Positions 26,801 through 35,800 of a stretch of DNA of 64,000 bases are shown here, in pieces (position 1 is the first letter of the stretch; each line of letters begins with the position of its first letter). The DNA comes from Mesostigma viride (taxonomy: Eukaryota > Streptophyta > Mesostigmatophyceae > Mesostigmatales > Mesostigmataceae). The stretch lies in assembly GCA_009746045.1 (NCBI GenBank), contig RPFO01000127.1, positions 1,366,538-1,430,537 on the forward strand, given 5' to 3'. The position numbers and the translations under genes were made by a program. The notes beneath the pieces are model-generated. The model was not told the DNA's origin. It saw nothing but the letters and a program-made list of their open reading frames with translations, and ran no database searches.

Positions 26801-29800
26801 CTCTCCCCCTCCCCCTCCCCCTCCCCTCTCCCCCCTCCCCCTCCCCCTCCCCTCCCCCTCCTCCGTGTGTGGATGTAAAGAGGGTCCTTTGCACGAGGAC
26901 ACATAGACCATCCCTTGGTGGCTCATGGCTTGGGTGGTCGGCACGCCCCTTACGCACACCCGTTATGCACGTCCCTTATGCACGCCGCACACTTCTCTTG
27001 CGGAATCAGACGTTATCATGGCCGCACCGTGCGTGGACTGGCTGCCCACATATTTTGATTTGTACAGGGTTTATAAAAGCATCGGGTCATGTACTAATAC
27101 CCTGGAACCGAGGCATTGACTGCCACACCAGTCGGTGCCCACACATGTCTTGTTCCTGTTCCTGGTGCATGCATGCAAGCGGGTTAGCCACACCACGCAG
27201 CCCGCCTGACCGGCTACCACGGTCATCAGCTCTCTCCTTGGCTTGCTCTCCTGGCTTACTGATATAAGACCAAGTTAACCCCAGTGGCCATCGATATGCA
27301 ACAAAGCCATGGGTCCCTGAGACTCTCCAAACCATGTGCTTTCTAACCCAGAGAGTCCTTTTTTTTTTTTTCCTCGGCCCGTTTCCCTGCATGTTTATAC
27401 TATTTCCCACCCTAACTACATCGCATTACCTTCCATGCCCCCGCTTTGCTTTTGCGCGGCGTGGCACAGACGCTGCACGTGTGCGGCAACTATGGGATGG
27501 GTGACGTGTGGCAGGACCAGTCAATCAAGGCAATCGGTGCGGGCATGCAGGCACGCAGCCGCGACGTGGCGCGCCTCGGCCGCCAGTTTGATGTCTTCCG
27601 AGAGATGTCATTCTACCACACCCACGTGGGCACGTATATCATCGACACGGTGCGTGGGGGCCCATGGTTGTGTACATAATACCATGGTTGTGTACACTAC
27701 TGGCACAGAGCGTGGGACATGTGCGCATACAATCGACACAATGCGGGGTCGGCGCATATCCCTTTGTTTGCATTCACAAAAGATGTGTGTGTTCACGAGG
27801 CTTAAGGGAATTAATGATAATAAAGATAAAAAATAAGGGAATACTACTATATGTCTTAGTAATTAGCGGGTTATCGCAGGATGGTTGGAGCCTCGGACGG
27901 AGGATGTGGTACCAACGTTGCTTGCATGGCTAGCGTGGGATACCGGGAAATGGTGGGGAGGTTTCCGCGCTTTCCTTTATTCTTTACCCAAAGAAAACAG
28001 CGGAAGATCAAGTTTTGCATTGTTAGTGTGTGCAAACGACATCTTTTGAATTGTTGTGAATTGTCATGAAAAAGAGGTCCATGGTGCCCTCTTTTTTCTT
28101 GACCTTGAAGTCCACCTTGCATGTCTGATGTTAGCACACGTGAACCAACAAGAGTAAACGCAATCGCCAAGCGTGTTCTCATTTTTTGCCACCCCGCCTC
28201 CTTCCCGTGGCACATGTGGTCACTCCCGTGTCCCCCCCCCCTCCCCCCCCCCCCCCCCCCCCGCCCACAGGTGGTGGTTATCTCCGTATACCTCTACCTG
28301 TTCGGCAAGCTCTACGTTGTGAGTGTTCCGACGCCAGCATGGCACCATGAAATGGTTTTCACCTTGATAACAAGTAGGCAAAATAGTAGTGGTTTGCATG
28401 CAATATGCTTGGCGAGGTGGTCCCCAATGTTCCTGGCGTGCCCGCCCCATACGATTGTGGGTTATCTACGCAAGATGTCTCGCGGAACGGCCCCGGCATT
28501 CACAATATCCCCGTCCATCATAATTTAATGCACTTGCCCACACCCTCACCTGTTGGCATGTGCTTACCCGCACGCACACCTGCTGGCATGTTCTTGCTCA
28601 ACCGTCCATGTCCGCAGGCGCTGGGCGGCATCAGCGAGGACCTGCTGCGCCACTCGCTGGTGGTGGAGGCGGTCGCCAACGGGATCTGGATGTGGTGGGC
28701 GGGCTTCCTGCCGCTGCTGCCCTACTTCATGGAGATGGGCTTGCAGAAGGGGTTCAAAGTGGTGAGCGACGCAGTCAAACTATCATGCATCTATGGTTAG
28801 CCCGCTCGTGTCGTCTCCCTTGACCTGAATGAACCAGCAATGGGGCTAGTACACAGGGTGGTCTGTCGGGATGCGTATGGTTCCGATCCTCACCGATCCT
28901 CGCAATGTCAAGCCTGCGCTAGTTGGTGTGTTGACATCATGGTCACTGCACCGTAGTAATGTGTTGTGACACGGATCCTCGCGATGTCAAGCCTGCGCTG
29001 GTTGCCTCATTGACAAGAGTAGCCCGCGGCGCGCCAGTGTTAACTTGGGGGTAGTACGGTAGGTACGAAACCGTTTGGACTGGCTCCCTGGCATGTCCTG
29101 TGCCTTGTAAAGAGTAGCGGATGCTAGCCGGCCTGTTGACACTCACAGGAGTTAGTTGTCCTGTGCCTTGTAAAGAGTAGCGGATGCTAGCCGGCCTGTT
29201 GACACTCACAGGAGTTAGTTGTCCTGTGCCTTGTAAAGAGTAGCGGATGCTAGCCGGCCTGTTGACACTCACAGCAATTAGTTGTCCTGTGCCTTGTAAA
29301 GAGTAGCGGATGCTAGCCGGCCTGTTGACACTCACAGGAGTTTGTTGTCCTGTGCCTTGTAAAGAATAGCGGATGCTAGCCGGCCTGTTGACACTCACAG
29401 CAATTAGTTGTCCTGTGCCTTGTAAAGAGTAGCGGATGCTAGCCGGCCTGTTGACACTCACAGGAGTTAGTTGTCCTGTGCCTTGTAAAGAGTAGCGGAT
29501 GCTAGCCGGCCTGTTGACACTCACAGCAATTAGTTGTCCTGTGCCTTGTAAAGAGTAGCGGATGCTAGCCGGCCTGTTGACACTCACAGGAGTTTGTTGT
29601 CCTGTGCCTTGTAAAGAATAGCGGATGCTAGCCGGCCTGTTGACACTCACAGCAGTTAGTTGTCCTGTGCCTTGTAAAGAGTAGCGGATGCTAGCCGGCC
29701 TGTTGACACTCACAGCAATTAGTTGTCCTGTGCCTTGTAAAGAGTAGCGGATGCTAGCCGGCCTGTTGACACTCACAGGAGTTAGTTGTCCTGTGCCTTG

Positions 29801-32800
29801 TAAAGAGTAGCGGATGCTAGCCGGCCTGTTGACACTCACAGGAGTTAGTTGTCCTGTGCCTTGTAAAGAGTAGCGGATGCTAGCCGGCCTGTTGACACTC
29901 ACAGCAATTAGTTGTCCTGTGCCTTGTAAAGAATAGCAGATGCTAGCCGGCCTGTTGACACTCACAGCAATTAGTTAAGTAACTGCTGGCTGGGTCTGCA
30001 GCCAGTATCGCTCCCCGCATGTCGTGCAAGTGCCCTCTGTGCCACAGTGGCACAACTCCCCCGAAATGGTAGATTGAGGAAATTACTTCGGCAACGTGCT
30101 GTAATGTTGCAGGGCGGCCTGGCTCTATGTAGCGGGTGTTGAACCACCAAACCAGTGCTTTGTGAAGCCGGCTATCGTCTATTGCACCCAAGAGTCGATT
30201 GGAATTGTGAAGTCTATCGCTCCCTAAGGTGATCATGGGTTTTGTGCCTGCGAGCTCTGAGTATGGCTGGCCCTCAAACCCACGTGATCGCTGTCCTCGA
30301 GATAGATGTTGTATCAAGAAGTTGATGGTCTTGTGAACCTACAATTAGTCCACCGGGAATGCACGCAGGGCCCGTCGCATGTCACACCTTGATGTCAGCG
30401 TGGTCAGCCACCGCACGGGGAACCTCCATCGCAGCAATGTCACCTTCCCTGACAACAGCACAGAAATAATCCATCGCAGAACAAACCTTTGGGCACTCGG
30501 GTGCTGCATATGCAGTAGTGCTACCTCATGCTGCCCAGGAAAAGGGCACCCCTAAGTATGTTCTATGTTTGTTGCTGTGTAGTCTATGTTTCAAGACGTC
30601 CTTGCTTCCTGCGTGCATACTTCATGCCAGTTACCGTGTTGTTCAACCCCACGTGGACATGGAGCCTGGATAGCATCCTGGCCTCATGTGCATTGCGATG
30701 TGGGCCCGCTGGTGTGAGCATCAGCACGGGTGCCCATGGTGGGAGCGATGTCGGTGCAAGTTGCTGGTTTGGAAGCACTCTGACCTATACAGGAGCCAGA
30801 TTGTGGCAGGAAGTGCTGACTGACCAAGGGATACTTGATACGCCAATTCTCTATTTCGTGTGCTGCTTGCCCGTCCCCCCCCCCCCCCCCCGCCCCCGCC
30901 CCCGCCAACACATGTACGACTACCACCAGGCGCTGCTGGAGGTGGGGGTGTACGTGTTCCAGCTGGCGCCCATGTACTTTGCGATCAACATGGGCACGCG
31001 GCTGCACTACTTCTACCTCACCATGGTGCACGGGGTCACCTCCAAGGTAGGGGGCTGAACTCATCTGGGTGATAGTTGGGAGGGTGCTTGAGCCTGGAGT
31101 GCACGATCAGTATCGTGATGAAGGAACTGACAGACAAGATTATCGTGTTCCAGTTGCGGGTTACTGTCCCAAATGCAGAGAGGGGAGTGTGGCTTAGGTT
31201 GGGTGGCTGTGGGGTGGGCTGGTAGGAGAACGAGGAACGCGTTCTGAATGGGGAAACCTTCGTGTGGTTGGTCCTTCTGGGGGGGTCAAGTGCCCACTGA
31301 AAGCCGGTGGCTTGTGAGGGCTGTTTTTAGGCCTGAAGCCTAAACGGGGGGGCAAGGTTTTAAGAATGGGTGGCACATGTGTATCATGCAGCAGCATGCG
31401 GTGGACACCAGGGAAGGGAACTCATACTAGTTCGATGTTACTGCTATACTAGGCCTCTCTCTCAACCAGTCGTTTTGCATGGTTTTAATGGTCGCTCGCC
31501 CATCAAGTTATTCAACCATTGTCGTCATATGTTTTTTTCCTTTCTCCTAAAGCCCGCAGTTTTTCCTCACGATCCTGACACACGCCATCCCCTGCTGTCG
31601 CCACCCACCTTGAATTGCTGCGCGTCGCCGATTGATTCCTACCGTGGGGCGTGCCACCTGGCAGCAAGTGGAGTGGCAGTCCAAACGTTCGTTCGGGATG
31701 CAGCACGTGACGTTTGTGGACAACTTCCGCATGTTCTCCCGCAGCCACTTCATCCGCGCGTGAGTGAAGTTTGCATGTGTGCTTGCTTGTGTGCATGTGC
31801 AGTGTGCACGGTCGCCGCACGCTGTAGGCAGTTTTTATCCTGAACGCTGCTAGTTCTTTGCTACCTTGTCATTGCTGGTTCTTTGCTACTTCGTCATTAC
31901 CGTTTCTTCCCTACCTTTTCATTGCTGTTTCTTCGCTGCCTTGTCATTGCTGGTTCTTTGCTGGCCATAAGCATCACTGCTTGCATGGCACCCTTGGATC
32001 TCCTGGCTCCTTTCTCGCAGCCCACTCTCTGTGTTAAGCTGTTTGTCCCTCGCATGGTGCGCCGCTCTCAACGGTCTTTTCTTCTTTCTCCTGGGTCCTT
32101 TCTGCAACAGTCTTCTCTTTCTTTTCCTGCATGGCCTCACGTTCATCTTGTACTAGTGTATGGCCATCAATAGCAGTGCCATCAAACAGCAGTGCAGTGG
32201 CATAAAGCAGCACATCGGTGCCTGGTGCAGCATCAATGCCTGTTGCTGGCTTCGGCTCTTGCACCTGTTGTACGCTCTGGTTCCGCCACGTGTCCTACCA
32301 ATTCACCCCCTTTCCCACCACACCACACCCCATCCCACCCCACCCCATCCCACCCCACCCCATCCCACCCCACCCCACCCCACCCCACCCCACCCCACCC
32401 CACCCCACCCCACCCCACCCCACCCCACCCCACCCCACCCCACCCCACCCCACTTCTGGTTCTCATCGCAACGGTGCCCAGGTTTGAGCTGCTCATGCTG
32501 CTCACTGTGTACGTCATCTTCGGCAAGTACGACCTGGGCGACTTTGGCATCGTGACGTTCGCCATCTGGTTCCTCGTGTTCACCTGGCTGATGGGGCCGT
32601 TCATCCTCAACCCGGGCGGGCTCGAGTGGCGCATGTGAGTATCTGTTAAATACAGCAGCTAGTTCAGATACCATCACTGCACACTACGTAGTTGTGTCAA
32701 GAGAACCTTATACTTCTTACCGTCTGTAACATGAAGAGGCCAGAGCATCATGGATCACCGTTGTGGGTGTTGTGGCAGATGCAGCGAGGTTATGTTATAA

Positions 32801-35800
32801 CTTGACAGAGCAGGGCACGACACTTTGCCCCCATGGTATGTCTGCCGTGCAGGATGGTGGGCAAAAGTGATCGGCCACACCGGATCAAGGCAGACGTTCG
32901 GGAGGAAGCCGATTGCAACTGACTAACCTGCTGCTTGTTTATGTATGGCGATGGCTGTTTGGTGCGGTGAATTTGAGTAGGCAAGTTCGAGAAAGGCAAC
33001 AGGCATGTAAGGAATAAGGATAGCATCAAACATCGTAGTAGCTCTATATGGGGCGACACTGCTCATATTTTCTTCCCACCTCTGGGCACGCACTGTGTTG
33101 GGCGCGCAGGATCACGACCAACTTTGATGACTTCCTTACGTGGATCTTTAAGCGGGGCGGCCCGGGCGTGTCACCGGCCAGCAGCTGGGAGTCATGGTGG
33201 GAGGAGGAGCAGGTAGGCAACGCTGCGCACCCGCGATGGGGCAGGTAGGCAAACGTGCGCACCCGCGATGGGGCAGGTAGGCAAACGTGCGCGCCCACGA
33301 TGGAGCAGGTAGGCAAACGTGCGCACTCGCGATGGGGCAGGCTGGCAGCGCTGCAAACGGTGGCCCCAGCGTGGCTCTACCAATGCCTGCAAGGCCATGG
33401 TGTTAACTCTGGCGGTAGACGGGGTTCACAGCTGTGGGCGCTTGCGGGCGGCAGATGGCAGGCTAACAGTTCTCAGTGTGTTCAGCATTGGACATTTCTT
33501 TTTTTCCCGTATAACCTCTTTGCAACAAGAAACTCAAGTTTACTAAGTCAGATCTTATGTGGGCCAACAACCGTGCTCTGTGTGGTCTACAAGCGCATGC
33601 TTCTATAGTGATTTGTAACCAGTTACTCTCGAAATGCTTGCCATACCCTGCGGATGCACCCACTGCAGCACAGAGAGCGACTTCTTGCTCCTCTATTTGT
33701 TTGTTTGTTTGTTCGGTCGGTCGCTCGCTCGCTCGCTCGCTCGGCTGGCCGGCCGGCCGGTCGGTCGGTCGGTCGGTCTTTGTTTGTTTGTTTGTTTGTT
33801 TGTTTGTTTGTTTGTTTGTTTGTTTGTTTGTTTGTTTGTTTGTTTGTTTGTTTGTTTGTTTGTTTGTTTGTTTGTTTGTTTGTTTGTTTGTTTGTTTGTT
33901 TGTTTGTTTGTTTGTTTGTTTGTTTGTTTGTTTGTTTGTTTGTTTGTTTGTTTGTTTGTTTGTTTGTTTGTTTGTTTGTTTGTTTGTTTGTTTGTTTGTT
34001 TGTTTGTTTGTTTGTTTGTTTGTTTGTTTGTTTGTTAACAATTGCCTGGACCTTTCTCTTCCTTTTTTCTTTCCTCGGCCCATATTTATATATATCACTC
34101 TTATCATTTTTGCCAGGTTATGTTTTGTTATCTTGCCAACACGCTGCTTCTCCTCGCGCCCTGCCGAACCTCCCTGCGGCTAAGATTCTCTGCCCATTCT
34201 GCCACCGTTGATGCCCACAAACCACGGTGGCCATTCACGACGACTACCAAACACACACACAGACAAACAATCGCGCAACAACACTCCAAAAGTCCTAAAC
34301 CGGTGGCAAAATGACGTCATGCACTTATTGCGCAAGAACTCAGGCACTTATAATGTGCCTTTGCCTCCACCTATTTCTCCCCCTCCCTCCCCCCCTCACT
34401 CACTCCACCCTTCCCCCAACCCCAACCCCACCCCCCCACCTCCACCCCCCCACCTCCACGCCCACACCCACCCACACGCCCACGCCCACCCACCCACCCG
34501 CTTGGAGCAGGCCCCGCTGAACTCGACGGGCTTCCTGGGCCGCCTGGTGGAGATGGCCTTTCAGCTGCGCTTCTTCGTCTTCCAGTATGGCATCGCCTAC
34601 ACGCTCTCCTTCTCACGCGCGTCACTCACGGTACGAACGTGCCACACAGCGACATGGTTGTGTCATACATATTATGCAATTGTACACTCTGCGCTGCTTC
34701 CATCGCTGCTCCACCATGCTCCTTCGTGACCGTGTGCCGCGCACGGTATGAGTGTGCCGCACGGGGACTTGTTCATCTATTGGTACGGAGACGGTGGGTA
34801 CTGCAACGCACACTTATGGTGCTTGTCGTTGCTCGTCGTAGAGGACAGCATTTTGCTTCGCAAAAATACAAGTGGTGCTGCGTACAACAGAAGGCCGATG
34901 CACACATGTTCACTGCTCCCGGTAGGTATGTTATAGATAGTGGCACAACTGGAAGCAAGCATTGGCACATTCGATAGGTGCCTTTGAGCACAACAAGGAG
35001 CCATGTCACCATTATATCCTTATGAGTTACTAGAGCAGAGTTTATAAAGGCAAAATATTGGGGGGCGGGGGGGGGGGGGGAGAAACAAACAACCCCCCCA
35101 AAGAAAAGGGACCATGGGACCACCGGCTGGTAGCATTCCCATACTGCCTCACTGGGGTGTTCAACCAGCATTTTGTTGATGTAGCCAAGTTAAATAGGAC
35201 ATACAGGGTTGGACACGCACACACATGCACGCACAAGCGTGAGAGGGCATGGGGAGTGTCCATCGCGTGCACAGGTAGCCTCACACTTTGCCTCTCAAGC
35301 GGCCACCTGTTGTGTCTTCCTGTGCCCCCCACCCCCCTCCCTGCAGATGTACGCCGCGTCCTGGGTCTTCGTCGCGTTCCTGGTGTTTGTGCTCGGGGTA
35401 CGTGCGAGCGTGTGCTGGGAGTGTCTCGCCTACTGTAGATGGAAGCATGAGGTGTCAGGTGTCAGGTGTCAGGTGTCAGGTGTCAGGTGTCAGGTGCCAG
35501 GTGCCAGGTGCCAGGTGTCAGGGTCAGGTGTCAGGTGTCAGGTGCCAGGTGTCAGGTGTCAGCCGTGAGCCGTGAGCCGTGAGCCGTAAGCCGTGAGCCG
35601 TGAGCCGTGAGCCGTGAGCCGTGGGCCGTGAGGTTTGGGGTGTGAGGCCTGAGGCCTGAGGCCCGAGGCCCGAGGCCCGAGGCCTGAGGCCTGACGCCCG
35701 AGGCCCGAGGCCTGAGGCGTGAGGCCCGAGGCCTTAGGCCTGAGGCGTGCATGGGGGTGGCTTGTGCACCTGTGGGCGTGCCTTCCACGCTTTGATGGAC

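Noticed and set aside
26441-27267. Pro/Ser-rich and Gly/Arg-rich ORFs
   Set aside because: They are translations of a C/T-only tract in intron 22.
28943-29965. 340-codon minus-strand ORF
   Set aside because: Translation of the 63-bp minisatellite in intron 25.
28943-29975. CRISPR-like regular spacing
   Set aside because: The units are contiguous tandem repeats without unique spacers, and the genome is eukaryotic.
33463-34211. Cys-Leu-Phe-Val and Asn-Lys-Gln-Thr repeat ORFs
   Set aside because: They come from the (TTTG)n microsatellite.
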